From Actinomycetospora chiangmaiensis DSM 45062 (GTDB lineage: Bacteria > Actinomycetota > Actinomycetes > Mycobacteriales > Pseudonocardiaceae), in assembly GCF_000379625.1 (NCBI RefSeq), contig NZ_KB903217.1, positions 597 to 64,596 on the forward strand: a stretch of DNA of 64,000 nt, given 5' to 3'. The notes under the pieces are model-generated. The model was not told where the DNA came from. It ran no database searches and worked only from the letters and a program-made list of their open reading frames with translations. Positions 25,573 to 34,647 of the stretch are shown here, one piece after another. The position numbers and the translations under genes are program-made. Within the stretch, counting starts at the first letter, position 1. Every line of letters starts with the position of its first letter.

Positions 25573-26073
25573 CTACCCCTCGGCCACCTTCTCCCAGCGC
25601 TCGGCGAGCCGGTCCAGCTCGGCGAGCAGGGCCGCGAACTCCCCGTCGCCGTCGGACGCCCCGTCCGGGACGCCCATGAGCTCGGCGTGCAGTCGAGCGA
25701 CCTTGGCGCTGACGTCGTCGAACAGCGTGGCGCCCTGGTCGGTCAGGGACAGCAGCTTGCGCCGCCCGTCCGACGGTGCGGTGTCCCGGCGGATCAACGA
25801 GCGGTCCTCGAGCCGCTTGCAGACGTCGGCCATGGTCGAGCGGTCGAGTGCCACGCACGCGGCCAGGGACCCCTGGTCGACGTCCGGGTACTCGCGTACC
25901 GCGGTGAGCACCGCGAACTGCGGGCCGGTCAGCGTGGTGTCGACGTGTCGCAGCCAGGCCGCCGAATAGGCCTGGTACAGCCGCCGCGACAGGAAGCCCG
26001 GCGCCCCGCGCAGCCGCTCCGGTGTCGTGGGTCGCCCCGCGGCAGCGGTGGTCGGGTCGTCGTTCCCGGTCAT
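25573..26073 (-). CDS. MarR family transcriptional regulator
   Basis: A 166-residue winged-helix regulator. The core reads LTGPQFAVLTAVREYPDVDQGSLA, VALDRSTMADVCKRLEDRSLI and RRDTAPSDGRRKLLSLTDQG, the MarR recognition helix and wing. Flanking N- and C-terminal helices should form the dimer interface. The ATG at 26073 is where homology starts; the frame is open to 26247 upstream. No divergent partner gene exists, so the target is not evident. Confidence 0.9.
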   Translation of the reverse strand: MTGNDDPTTAAAGRPTTPERLRGAPGFLSRRLYQAYSAAWLRHVDTTLTGPQFAVLTAVREYPDVDQGSLAACVALDRSTMADVCKRLEDRSLIRRDTAPSDGRRKLLSLTDQGATLFDDVSAKVARLHAELMGVPDGASDGDGEFAALLAELDRLAERWEKVAEG

Positions 26074-26303
26074 TCTCGTCCTCGTTCCCCCAGGCGTCGG
26101 GTGGCGACGCGGGCGGTCACGAGGAGTCGTCCTCGGTGGTGAAGACCGACCGCGTCCTCCTACCGACGCGTACTGCGCGTCACCCGTCCGGCGTGGACGG
26201 TGACGCACCCCCCCTTCACGTCGCGTGACGCGACTCTGGTTGAGCACGCTACGACGTCACCCCCGTTGCGGGCGAGCGAACTCGCGGGACGCGCCGCGAA
26301 CCG

Positions 26304-27086
26304 TCAGGACGGACGGGACGCCAGCGGGACCGGGATCTCGGCCGGGAACAGCCGTCGGACGTCGTCGAGGGTCACCAGGCGCAGCCCGATCACCTGGTCG
26401 ACGACGGCCACCCGCCACCCCCGGGTCTTGTCGTTGAGCCGCACCCCGCGCAGCCAGCGCTGGGCGTGGCGGAACGCCTCGCTCTGGGTCTTCGGGCTGG
26501 GCACCGGCCGTCCGGAGGCGCGGTGCCAGCCGGCGATCTGGTCGGCGTCCCCGTGGACATCCCGGGCGACGCCGTCGGGGCTGAGCGCGGCGGCGATGAG
26601 GGTCGGGCCGCACGCGGCGACGAGGACCGACCACCACGTCTCGTCGGTGGGCAGCGCGGCGTTGACGGTGCGGCCGCCCGCGAGGTCGTCCCGGTCGGCC
26701 GCCGCGGCGGTCGGCGCGAACGCCAGCAGCGCGAGCGTCACCTCGCGGCCGTCCGCCAGCCACAGCCCGAGCGAGGCGCGCGAGTCGCGGACGAGCAGCC
26801 CGTTGCCCGCCCGGATCCGGTCCTGTCCGGCCACGCCCGGCACCACGAGGGTCAGCTGGCCGCCGTGGCGCTGCCGGTTGATGACGAGGTAGGCGTCGTC
26901 CCGGATCTCGATCTCCGCGGCGACCCGGGACACCTGGTCGTCGTCGACCTCGACGTGCCGGTCGCTCGCGGCGTTGCGCCCGATTGTCGCCGTCTCGCCC
27001 CACGGGACCGAGAGGCGGCGTTCGGTGCGGACGTCGAGCAGCGCCAACCCGCCCATGGGGAGACGTCCCGCGCCCGGCAGCCGCAC
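26304..27086 (-). CDS. FHA-like domain protein, third gene of the CvpA/FHA operon
   Basis: A 260-residue cytosolic protein. Residues 15-80 or so look like an FHA fold (RRLSVPWGETATIGRNAASD, then VEVDDDQVSRVAAEIEI and DDAYLVIN), with the Arg after IG and Ser in VSR that bind phosphothreonine. The C-terminal half (WWSVLVAACGPTL, EAFRHAQRWLRGVRL) is not recognised. The GTG at 27086 lies four bases after the stop of the FHA gene, so it is translationally linked. An internal ATG at 27056 is the alternative. Confidence 0.7.
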   Translation of the reverse strand: MRLPGAGRLPMGGLALLDVRTERRLSVPWGETATIGRNAASDRHVEVDDDQVSRVAAEIEIRDDAYLVINRQRHGGQLTLVVPGVAGQDRIRAGNGLLVRDSRASLGLWLADGREVTLALLAFAPTAAAADRDDLAGGRTVNAALPTDETWWSVLVAACGPTLIAAALSPDGVARDVHGDADQIAGWHRASGRPVPSPKTQSEAFRHAQRWLRGVRLNDKTRGWRVAVVDQVIGLRLVTLDDVRRLFPAEIPVPLASRPS

Positions 27087-27090
27087 GCGA

Positions 27091-28386
27091 TCAGTATCCC
27101 CGGGCGACGACCTGCGTCGTCGTGGCCGGCCTCGCCTCCGCCGTGACCTCCCGCGCCAGCAGGCGCAGCCGGGGGCCGTCGGTCCCGAGGCCGATCTCCG
27201 CGCCGGGCGGCAGCGGGGTCGGGCCCTCGATGCGTCGCCCGTCGACGCGGGTGCCGTTGGTGGAGCCCAGGTCCGTCGCGGTCCATCCGCCCGAGCGGTC
27301 CGGCGCCAGCCGCAGGTGCCGCCACGACACGCCGGGATGCTCCACGACGACCTCCGCGGCCGGGTCGCGCCCCAGCTCGACGGACCCCGTCAGCTCGGTG
27401 TCCGAGAGCTGCGCGCCGGCCGCGTCCTCCACGACGAGCACCGCCCGCGGTCGGGTCCCGACGACGAGCGTGCGCAACGCCGGCACCGCCCCGGTCACCC
27501 GGGTCGCGAGGGCGGCGAGGCCGCGGTTCCCGACGGCCGGTCGTACCCGGCGCGGGCCCGGGCTCGGCCGGGGCCCGTCGACCACGGCCGCCGTCGGCGG
27601 CTCGGCCCGCTCGCCGGCCCGGGGCACGGGCAGGCGCGGTGGTCCGGGGGCGCGCCTCCCGCCCCCGGACCCGGGTGGGACGGGGCCGCTGCCCCGCCCG
27701 TCCCACCCGGCGCCCGGCCCGGACCGGGCCGGGACCCCTCCCGCTCCCCGCGCCGGGGCGAGAGGGACCGCCGTCGTCGCGCACGCAGCGGCGACGGGGG
27801 TCTGTTGCGGCTCGGAGAACGCCGCGGTGACGACGACGCGACCGAGCGGCACGTCGTCGGAGACCAGCAGGTGCACCCAGGTCCGCTCGGCGAGGCGGCG
27901 CACCCCGTGCTCGCGGCCGTGCTCCACATAGCCCTCGGCCAGCTCGCGGGCCAGCGCCTCGAGCGGGCGGCGCTGGGCGACCTCGGCGCCGTCGACCGGG
28001 TTCCACTCCACCCACAGGTGCGGCGCCGCGACCTGCTGGCCGCGCGGGGTCCACACCAGGGCGTCCTCGCCGTCGAGGCGCTCCGCGGTCACCCGCAGCA
28101 GGCCGTCGCCGTGCACCCACGGCCGGGCCAGCAGCGCGCGCAGGGCGCGGCGGACCGGGGCGCCCGTCGTCGGGGGGACGCTGAGGTCGACGGTGGCGGT
28201 GGTCGACGGGGGAGCGGGCAGCGGCTCCGGACGCGGGCGCGCCCAGGCCGAGACGACCATGGCGAGCCCGGCCGCGAGCGCGACCAGCACGACGATGAGC
28301 ACCGCGACCAGCAGCGAGCCCGTGGTCCACCAGAGGATCAGGAGCGCCGCGACGGTGCCGATCGCGACCAGCCGGGTCCTGGTCAT
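27091..28386 (-). CDS. membrane-anchored FHA-domain protein (FhaA/DUF3662-like)
   Basis: A 431-residue protein with two N-terminal transmembrane helices (residues 5-45, LVAIGTVAALLILWW and VAVLIVVLVALAAGLAMVV). A domain near residues 60-190 resembles DUF3662 of FhaA (LWVEWNPVDG, LARELAEGYVEHGREHGV). A Pro/Gly-rich linker follows, then a C-terminal FHA domain: VELGRDPAAEVVVEHPGVSWRHLRL with DLGSTNGTRVDG. The FHA domain should bind phosphothreonine made by a Ser/Thr kinase. In mycobacteria FhaA works in cell-wall synthesis control. It overlaps CvpA by four bases (ATGA). Confidence 0.8.
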   Translation of the reverse strand: MTRTRLVAIGTVAALLILWWTTGSLLVAVLIVVLVALAAGLAMVVSAWARPRPEPLPAPPSTTATVDLSVPPTTGAPVRRALRALLARPWVHGDGLLRVTAERLDGEDALVWTPRGQQVAAPHLWVEWNPVDGAEVAQRRPLEALARELAEGYVEHGREHGVRRLAERTWVHLLVSDDVPLGRVVVTAAFSEPQQTPVAAACATTAVPLAPARGAGGVPARSGPGAGWDGRGSGPVPPGSGGGRRAPGPPRLPVPRAGERAEPPTAAVVDGPRPSPGPRRVRPAVGNRGLAALATRVTGAVPALRTLVVGTRPRAVLVVEDAAGAQLSDTELTGSVELGRDPAAEVVVEHPGVSWRHLRLAPDRSGGWTATDLGSTNGTRVDGRRIEGPTPLPPGAEIGLGTDGPRLRLLAREVTAEARPATTTQVVARGY

Positions 28387-28877
28387 CGGTCCGACCCGAT
28401 GGCGGTGACCCGCTCCAGTCCCGGCACCTGGCCGGCGACCTGCGCGGGGGTCGGGAGGTGGTTCGCGGCCGTCGTCAGGACGCCGCTGTCCGCCGCCGCC
28501 CGACCGGCCCACGCCGGGCCGATCGCCATCGCGGCCGCGCCGATCAGCACGCACACCACGAGCGCCAGCCCGCCGTGCGCGACCACCCCGACGGCCCGGT
28601 CGACGAGCACCGGGCGGGCGTAGCGGCCGTTCGCCCGCGCGGCGAGCGTGTCGGCCAGTCGGCGTCCGAGGCCCAGGCCGACCAGCCCGGCCACCAGCAC
28701 GCAGGCGATCAGCAGCGGCGTGGACGCCGCGTCCCACCACCCCGCGACCGCTGCGCCCACGATCACCCCGACGACGGCCCCGGCCAGCGAGAGCACCAGG
28801 GACGTCCCACCGCGACGCCATCCGCGCCAGGCGGCGAGGGCGACGACGGCGAGCACCACGAGATCCACGAGCGTCAC
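28383..28877 (-). CDS. CvpA family membrane protein
   Basis: This 164-residue inner-membrane protein has four hydrophobic helices. Its start MTLVDLVVLAVVALAAWRGWRRGG and Gly-rich second helix are typical of CvpA (colicin V production) proteins. CvpA modules also form the membrane anchor of MarP-type periplasmic proteases, but no protease domain follows here. It is the first gene of a three-gene operon with the two FHA proteins. AGGAGG stands five bases before the GTG. Confidence 0.88.
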   Translation of the reverse strand: MTLVDLVVLAVVALAAWRGWRRGGTSLVLSLAGAVVGVIVGAAVAGWWDAASTPLLIACVLVAGLVGLGLGRRLADTLAARANGRYARPVLVDRAVGVVAHGGLALVVCVLIGAAAMAIGPAWAGRAAADSGVLTTAANHLPTPAQVAGQVPGLERVTAIGSDR

Positions 28878-29061
28878 GCGTCCTCCTCTGTGAAGCGGTC
28901 ACCCAGGAGTGAACCGACGCGGGGAGGGCCGCGGGGACCCGTCGTCGGGAACTAATTACCGAGCTCCCCGACGACGCGTGAGCGGGCGCACACCGACGAC
29001 TGTGAGCCGGATCGTGCGGTTGATTCGGTACCGTGGGTAGCGGTTACCGCCGGTGTCCGGT

Positions 29062-29080
29062 ACTTCTGGTACCTAGAAGT
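29062..29080. promoter_or_regulatory. 19-bp inverted repeat, candidate operator of desaturase operon 1
   Basis: ACTTCT-GGTACCT-AGAAGT is a perfect 6-7-6 inverted repeat, 23 bases before the GTG at 29103. A related GGTAC-TTCTG-GTACC overlaps it at 29059-29073. Lipid-desaturase operons in actinobacteria are often repressed by TetR proteins at such sites. The regulator is not in this window. Confidence 0.5.
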
Positions 29081-29102
29081 TTTCACCGGCAGAGGAGACC
29101 CC

Positions 29103-30230
29103 GTGACGGCCGCACTCTCACCACGCGTCCGGCGCCTGCGTGACCTGGCGACCCGCCTCACCACGCCGCTGCTGCCCGACGACTACCTGACCCTGATCAA
29201 CCCGCTGTGGTCCGCCCGTGAGCTGCGAGGCCGGATCGTCAGCGTCACCCCCGAGGCCGAGGACGCGGCGACGCTGGTCGTCGAGCCCGGCTGGGGCTGG
29301 GACTTCCCGCACGCCGCCGGTCAGTACATCGGCATCGGGGTCGCGATCGACGGGCGCTTCGTGTGGCGCTCGTACTCGCTGACCACGCCGCCCTCGCGCG
29401 ACGGCAAGCGCCTCGTGATCACCGTCCGCGCCATGCCGGACGGGTTCGCCTCGCAGCACCTCGTCTCGGGCGTCGCACCCGGCACCGTCGTGCGCCTCGC
29501 CCCTCCGGCCGGCGAGTTCGTCCTGCCCGACCCGCTCCCGTCGAAGGTCCTCTTCCTGACGGCGGGCTCCGGGATCACGCCGGTCATGGCGATGCTCCGC
29601 TCGCTCGACCGTCGTCCCGACGGCGGCGAGGACGTGGTGCTCGTGCACTCCGCGCCCGATGCCGACCGGACCCTGTTCGCCGACGAGCTCGACCTGCTCG
29701 CGCGCCGCCACCCGACGTGGCGGATCGTGCAGCGCCACACCCGCGATCGGGCGAGCGGAGCGACGGGGGACGAGCTCGTGGGCCACCTCCGCATTCCCGC
29801 CGGGCTCGACGAGGTCGTGCCCGACTGGCGCGGGCGGCAGACCTGGGCCTGCGGTCCGGCCGAGATGCTCGACGACGCCGAGCGGGCGTTCGCGGACGCC
29901 GGCCTCGCCGACGCCCTGCACCTCGAGCGGTTCGCGGCCTCGTTCTCGGGTTCCGCCGAGGGCGGGACCATCACGTTCGCCCGCAGCGGCCGCACCGTCG
30001 AGACCGACGGCGCCACGACCGTCCTCCAGGCCGGCGAGCAGGCCGGCATCCCGATGCCCTTCGGCTGCCGCATGGGCATCTGCCACACCTGCGTCGCGCC
30101 CCTGAGCAGCGGCGCGGTCCGCGACCTGCGCGACGGCACCGAGTCACGCGTCGCCGACACCGACCAGTCCACCCGCACCGTCCAGACCTGCGTCACCGCC
30201 GCATCCGGTGACTGCACCGTCGACCTGTAA
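29103..30230 (+). CDS. oxidoreductase with FAD/NAD(P) and 2Fe-2S domains (desaturase partner 1)
   Basis: A 375-residue flavin reductase that supplies electrons to the desaturase encoded next, as Rv3230c does for DesA3 in mycobacteria. The FAD-binding FR-type domain contains WRSYSLTTPPS (RxYS). The NAD(P) domain has GSGITPVMAML and WACGPAEML. The C-terminal plant-type [2Fe-2S] domain has FGCRMGICHTC and a last cysteine in VQTCVT. It starts LTTPLLPDDYLTLINPLWS, shared with the paralogue at 57994. The GTG is 17 bases upstream of the desaturase's close-coupled context. Confidence 0.9.
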   Translation: MTAALSPRVRRLRDLATRLTTPLLPDDYLTLINPLWSARELRGRIVSVTPEAEDAATLVVEPGWGWDFPHAAGQYIGIGVAIDGRFVWRSYSLTTPPSRDGKRLVITVRAMPDGFASQHLVSGVAPGTVVRLAPPAGEFVLPDPLPSKVLFLTAGSGITPVMAMLRSLDRRPDGGEDVVLVHSAPDADRTLFADELDLLARRHPTWRIVQRHTRDRASGATGDELVGHLRIPAGLDEVVPDWRGRQTWACGPAEMLDDAERAFADAGLADALHLERFAASFSGSAEGGTITFARSGRTVETDGATTVLQAGEQAGIPMPFGCRMGICHTCVAPLSSGAVRDLRDGTESRVADTDQSTRTVQTCVTAASGDCTVDL

Positions 30231-30246
30231 GAGAGGAGCCACCACC

Positions 30247-31443
30247 ATGGCCATCTCCGACATCAAGGAATTCGCCCACCTGACCGAGGCCGACGTCGAG
30301 GCCCTCGGCGAGGAGTTCGACCAGATCCGCCGCGACGTCGAGGCGACGCGCGGTGCGGCCGACGAGGAGTACATCCGGTCGATCATCAAGACCCAGCGCC
30401 GCATCGAGATCGCGGGCCGCACGGCGCTGTTCGGCAGCGTCGTGCCGCCGCTCTGGATGGCGGGCGCCGCCCTGCTCGGCGTGGCCAAGATCCTCGAGAA
30501 CATGGAGATCGGCCACAACGTCATGCACGGCCAGTGGGACTGGATGAACGACCCGGAGATCCACTCGGCCACGTGGGAGTGGGACAACGTCTGCCCCGCC
30601 GAGCAGTGGAAGCACTCGCACAACTACCTGCACCACACGTACACGAACGTCCTCGGCAAGGACAAGGACGTCGGCTACGAGATCCTGCGGGTCACCTCGG
30701 ACCAGAAGTGGAACCCGGTCAACCTCGGGCAGCCGGTGTTCAACACCCTGCTCATGCTGCTCTTCCAGCACGGGGTGGCCATCCACGACCTCGACATCGA
30801 GGGCCTGCTGCGCCGGGACATCCAGGACCCGGAGGAGTTCAAGGCCAAGCTCGAGCAGGTCGGGCGCAAGATGCGCAAGCAGATGGGGAAGGACTACATC
30901 CTCTTCCCGCTGCTGACCGGGCCGCAGTTCATCACGACGCTGACCGCGAACATGGCGGCGAACCTCATCCGCAACGTGTGGTCCTACGCGATCATCTTCT
31001 GCGGGCACTTCCCCGACGGCGCCGAGGTCTTCACCGAGGACCAGCTGGAGAACGAGACGCAGGGTGAGTGGTACCTGCGTCAGCTCCTGGGCTCGGCGAA
31101 CTTCACCGGGAACCGGCTGATGCACGTCATGTCCGGCTCGCTCGGTTACCAGATCGAGCACCACCTCTTCCCCGACCTGCCGTCGAACCGGTACCCGGAG
31201 ATCGCGGAGCGGGTCAAGGAGATCTGCGCGAAGTACGACCTGCCCTACAACATCGGGCCGTTCCCGAAGCAGTTCTGGAAGTCGATCCGCAGGATCTGGC
31301 GGCTCGCGCTGCCGAACAAGAAGTTCGCGGCCGAGCAGCAGGCCCACGAGTCGGAGGGGCTGACCCGCGAGCACGCGACCAGCACCCCGGCCGCCGAGGC
31401 CGACGCCCGTCGGGCGACGCAGGAGACGCCGGTCGCGGCGTGA
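30247..31443 (+). CDS. membrane acyl-CoA/fatty acid desaturase, DesA3-like (1)
   Basis: A 398-residue di-iron membrane desaturase. The three histidine boxes are HNVMHGQWD (HxxxH), HNYLHHTYTN (HxxHH) and QIEHHLFPDLP (HxxHH), with hydrophobic spans between them. It should introduce a cis double bond, probably delta-9, into acyl-CoA at the membrane. It starts 16 bases after the reductase, with GAGAGGAG as ribosome site, so the two form an operon. The C-terminal tail is longer and Ala/Thr-rich. A paralogous pair lies at 57994-60312. Confidence 0.92.
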   Translation: MAISDIKEFAHLTEADVEALGEEFDQIRRDVEATRGAADEEYIRSIIKTQRRIEIAGRTALFGSVVPPLWMAGAALLGVAKILENMEIGHNVMHGQWDWMNDPEIHSATWEWDNVCPAEQWKHSHNYLHHTYTNVLGKDKDVGYEILRVTSDQKWNPVNLGQPVFNTLLMLLFQHGVAIHDLDIEGLLRRDIQDPEEFKAKLEQVGRKMRKQMGKDYILFPLLTGPQFITTLTANMAANLIRNVWSYAIIFCGHFPDGAEVFTEDQLENETQGEWYLRQLLGSANFTGNRLMHVMSGSLGYQIEHHLFPDLPSNRYPEIAERVKEICAKYDLPYNIGPFPKQFWKSIRRIWRLALPNKKFAAEQQAHESEGLTREHATSTPAAEADARRATQETPVAA

Positions 31444-31513
31444 CCTCCTGAGGTGACCGACACGGCACCGTCGCCCCGAGGGGCGGCGGTGTCGTTCGCG
31501 TCCGCCCGGCGAC

Positions 31514-32590
31514 TCAGGACCGGCCGAGCACGGCCGTCACCACCGCGGCGTGCTCGCGCAGGGTCTCGGCCGGGTCCTGGCCCGGCTGCCGCCCGAAGCC
31601 GCAGTACATCGCGACCCCGAAGTCGTCGAGGAACCGCGACGCGGTGGCGTGCCGGCGGCGCAGCCCGGGCTCGCCGTCGAGCGGCAGCACGATGCCCAGG
31701 AAGACCCGCGTCTCCGGCACGCTCAGGTCGGCGAGCGGTGCGAAGAACGACGCGTCCTCGCTGCGCAGGTAGCGCGGCCCGGCGAGGTGCAGCCAGTCCA
31801 GCGGGCGGCCGGCGTTCGCGGCGGCGTGGTTCGCCATCCGCACGAGGAGGCCCATGTCCCGGGCCTCGTACATCGGCCACTCCGGGAAGGTGCCGTAGCA
31901 GAGGTGGAGGCCGAGCAGGACCTCGGTCGGCACGTGCGGCGCGAGCCGGGACCACGGCCCCGCGAAGCGGTCCCACGCGCCCTCGGGACCGCCCTCGGTC
32001 CAGCCGAGGACCTGCTCGTTGTCGAGCACCTCGTACGCCGCGTCGAACTGCAGGGCGAGGTCGTGCGCCGGGACGGTGGCGAGCACCTCGTCGATCGAGC
32101 GTCGCGTCAGGTCCTCCAGGGCGGGTCCGACGACCGCCCAGTCCCGGGCGTAGTGGTCCTTGAACGCTGCGGTGAACACGCTCGACGGGAACGGGAAGTT
32201 GACCTGGAACCGCTGGCCGGCCGGGATCACGCCCTCGTCGCGCAGCCGGCGGAAGAGGGCGTACGACTCCAGCATCACCGGTACCCGGGGCCACGCGTCG
32301 AACCGCACCGCGTCGACCCCGTCGCGCACGGTCAGCCGGGCGGTGTCGTAGGCGTGCCGCGCCCGGCCGGTGGGGGAGCCGGTGGGGGCGAGCACCTCGA
32401 GGTCGGGGTGCGGTTCGAGCAACCGTGTGCGGTCGAAACCCACCCAGGCCCCGAGGGGACCCGCCTCGCCGTCGGGAAGAGCGGGAACGAGGTGCCCGAC
32501 GAGGCCGGCGCCGGCCCGGAACGCCTCCTCCGCCGACGGCGTGGGCAGGCTGCCCACCAGCAGCAGGTCACTCGTCACCCGTCCGGCCAT
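31514..32590 (-). CDS. MetE/UROD-fold protein of unknown function
   Basis: A 358-residue TIM-barrel protein resembling cobalamin-independent methionine synthase-like and uroporphyrinogen-decarboxylase-like proteins (VNFPFPSSVFTAAFKD, HLCYGTFPEW, CGFGRQPGQDP). The reported MetE zinc site is not evident, so it is not a functional methionine synthase by this reading. The substrate is unknown. GAGGGAG precedes the ATG at 32590. It converges with the desaturase gene. Confidence 0.7.
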   Translation of the reverse strand: MAGRVTSDLLLVGSLPTPSAEEAFRAGAGLVGHLVPALPDGEAGPLGAWVGFDRTRLLEPHPDLEVLAPTGSPTGRARHAYDTARLTVRDGVDAVRFDAWPRVPVMLESYALFRRLRDEGVIPAGQRFQVNFPFPSSVFTAAFKDHYARDWAVVGPALEDLTRRSIDEVLATVPAHDLALQFDAAYEVLDNEQVLGWTEGGPEGAWDRFAGPWSRLAPHVPTEVLLGLHLCYGTFPEWPMYEARDMGLLVRMANHAAANAGRPLDWLHLAGPRYLRSEDASFFAPLADLSVPETRVFLGIVLPLDGEPGLRRRHATASRFLDDFGVAMYCGFGRQPGQDPAETLREHAAVVTAVLGRS

Positions 32591-32708
32591 GCCGATCTCC
32601 CTCGCCTCGGTGTGCGCCGCCAGCCTGCCACCGGGGCGGTCACGGCCCCGATCGACGCCGCCGAGGCCCGGGTCGCGTGGGCCGCCCCGTCCGGCAGACT
32701 CAGCACCC

Positions 32709-33041
32709 ATGACGACGTGGGAGCGCATCCGCGAGTCCTGCGGCGGCTTCGTCGTCACCTTCTGGGTCGGCCTCGCTGCGATCGTCGGGCTGTTCGTGGC
32801 GTCGGCGGTGCTGCAGCACGAGGCCGACACCGGCGAGGTCTGCACCTCCGCGGTGGCGGTGCGGGTGCCCGACGTCGACTGCACCGGGCACCGGCCAGGC
32901 GACACGTGGGTCTACTACCGCGCGGGGCTCCTCGTGCCGCCGGTCGGCGGGTCCACGGCGGGAGCCTCGGAGGACGCCCCGGACGGCAGTGCGGTCCCGG
33001 GCACGCCCGAGTCCGGCGGACCCGCCGCGCCCCGGTCCTGA
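32709..33041 (+). CDS. small single-pass membrane protein
   Basis: A 110-residue protein with one transmembrane helix near residues 17-36 (VVTFWVGLAAIVGLFVASAVL). An extracytoplasmic domain with a cysteine pair follows (GEVCTSAVAVRV, DVDCTGHRPGD), and the tail is Gly/Ser/Pro-rich. No family is recognised. The ATG is chosen because the helix follows it closely. Confidence 0.6.
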   Translation: MTTWERIRESCGGFVVTFWVGLAAIVGLFVASAVLQHEADTGEVCTSAVAVRVPDVDCTGHRPGDTWVYYRAGLLVPPVGGSTAGASEDAPDGSAVPGTPESGGPAAPRS

Positions 33042-33354
33042 CGCACGACGGCGTCGCCCCCGTACGGCAGGGACGGGGCCGTGGGCGGCACCACGTCGTT
33101 CGTTGCCACTGCTCGCCGGATGTCCGCGGAGCCGTCATCGCGGTCCCCGCCCGGTCCCGACGCCATCGGCGACGCCAGGGAGTGCTGGCAGCCGCGGCGG
33201 ACGATCCCGCATGGCGCTGCCCGAAGGTCCGCGAGCGCTGCCCGGACGCCCTCTCGCGTGGCAGTCATGCGTCACTGCTGTCACTGACGCCAGTGCCGCG
33301 TCGTCGGCTGCGGAGCCGGCCGTGATTGTCGGGGGTCGCTGCTAGCTTGCGAAC
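33042..33354. other. intergenic stretch upstream of the DUF222 gene
   Basis: About 310 bases without a supported gene. It contains CACTG-ACGC-CAGTG near 33281, which recalls part of repeat copy A at 11856-11909 but does not extend. No ribosome site or RNA gene is evident. Confidence 0.4.
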
Positions 33355-34647
33355 ATGAGTTCGAACGAGGTGGTGGACGCGGTCAGCGAGGAGCTGACCG
33401 CGTTGCTCGCGCGCCTCGGCGAACTCGCCGAACTGCCCACCGACCCTGCTGGTGACGGTGGCGCGGCGTGTGTAGATCGGATCGCGCTGCTGGAGCAGGC
33501 CCGGGCCGCGCTGGCCGCCGCTCAGCACACCGCGATCGTCACCTTCGGTCGTACCCAGGTCGAGGAACAGGTCGAGCAGATCGCCGACGGCCGCCTCGAC
33601 CCCGAGAAGCTCGGCCGCGGCATCGCCGACCAGATCGCCCTGGCCGCCCACGTCTCCGCCTACGTCGGAGATCGGCGGCTGAACGTGGCACGGGCGTTGG
33701 CCACCGACCTGCCCTGCACCCGGTCGTTGTTGGTGGCCGGGAAGATCAGCGAGCACGTCGCCGAGCAGATCGTGTCGCTGACCGACCACCTCCACCCCGA
33801 GCTCCGCGGGCAGGTCGACAAGCAGATCGCCGACGCCGGCCTCGACGGCATGGGCCGCAAACAGGCCTTGGCGGCGATCAAGAAGCTGGCCTACGAGGCC
33901 GACCCGGTCGGGTTCACCCAACGCGGGCGCACCGCGCGCAAGGACCGGCGCGTGACGTTGCGGCCGGCACCGGACACCATGAGCGTGCTCTCGGGGCTGT
34001 TGCCCGTCGAGCAGGGCGTCGCGTGCATCGCCGCGCTGCGCCGGCACGCCGACACCCTGATCGGGACGGGCGAGTCCGGCGGCCGGTCGCGGGATCAGAT
34101 CCTCGCGGACACCCTCGTCGAGCGCCTCACCGGACAAGCCCGGGCCGAGGACGTCAACGTCGAGGTCGGGATCGTGCTGCCCCTCGACGCGCTCACCGAC
34201 CCCGCCGACACCGCCGCCGGCGAACTCGTCGGGCACGGCCCCGTTCCCGGCGGCATCGCCCGCGACATCCTCGCCACCTCGAACGGTCGGCGGTGGTGGC
34301 GGCGGCTGTTCGCCCACCCCGGCCACGGCACCCTCGTCGGTGGCGACCCGAGACGCCGGCTGTTCGACGGGTTCCTCGCCAAGCTCATCACCTGGCGCGA
34401 CCACGGCTGGTGCCGTGAAGCCTTCTGCACCGCCCCGATCCGCCACCTCGACCACATCAAGGGCGCGAAGGCCGGCGGGCCGACCAGCTTCGGCAACGGC
34501 CGCGGGAACTGCGAGCGGCACAACCAGAACAACGAACTCCCGGGGTGGCACCACCGCGTGGTCCACGACGGCCTCGGCGAGCAGCCCCACACCGTCGAGA
34601 CCACCACCCCGACCGGCCACACCTACACCAGCCGAGCCGGACCATGA
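33355..34647 (+). CDS. DUF222/13E12-family HNH endonuclease-like protein, full length
   Basis: A 430-residue protein. Residues 1-300 or so are the helical DUF222 region (LLEQARAALAAAQHTAIV, ISEHVAEQIVSL). The C-terminal HNH-like nuclease has CREAFCTAPIRHLDHIKGAK, then GNGRGNCERHNQNNE. The last motif has Asn where the usual second His stands, so activity is uncertain. It is a multicopy actinobacterial family resembling a mobile gene. The next gene starts on its stop (ATGA). Confidence 0.88.
   Translation: MSSNEVVDAVSEELTALLARLGELAELPTDPAGDGGAACVDRIALLEQARAALAAAQHTAIVTFGRTQVEEQVEQIADGRLDPEKLGRGIADQIALAAHVSAYVGDRRLNVARALATDLPCTRSLLVAGKISEHVAEQIVSLTDHLHPELRGQVDKQIADAGLDGMGRKQALAAIKKLAYEADPVGFTQRGRTARKDRRVTLRPAPDTMSVLSGLLPVEQGVACIAALRRHADTLIGTGESGGRSRDQILADTLVERLTGQARAEDVNVEVGIVLPLDALTDPADTAAGELVGHGPVPGGIARDILATSNGRRWWRRLFAHPGHGTLVGGDPRRRLFDGFLAKLITWRDHGWCREAFCTAPIRHLDHIKGAKAGGPTSFGNGRGNCERHNQNNELPGWHHRVVHDGLGEQPHTVETTTPTGHTYTSRAGP

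Noticed and set aside
26080-26303. C-runs and inverted repeats suggestive of a 6C RNA motif upstream of the MarR gene
   Set aside because: The paired hairpins with C-rich loops of that motif are not formed; only isolated C-runs are seen.
33260-33300. A CACTG-ACGC-CAGTG dyad resembling repeat copy A
   Set aside because: Similarity stops after the dyad, so it is not a third copy of the 54-bp repeat.
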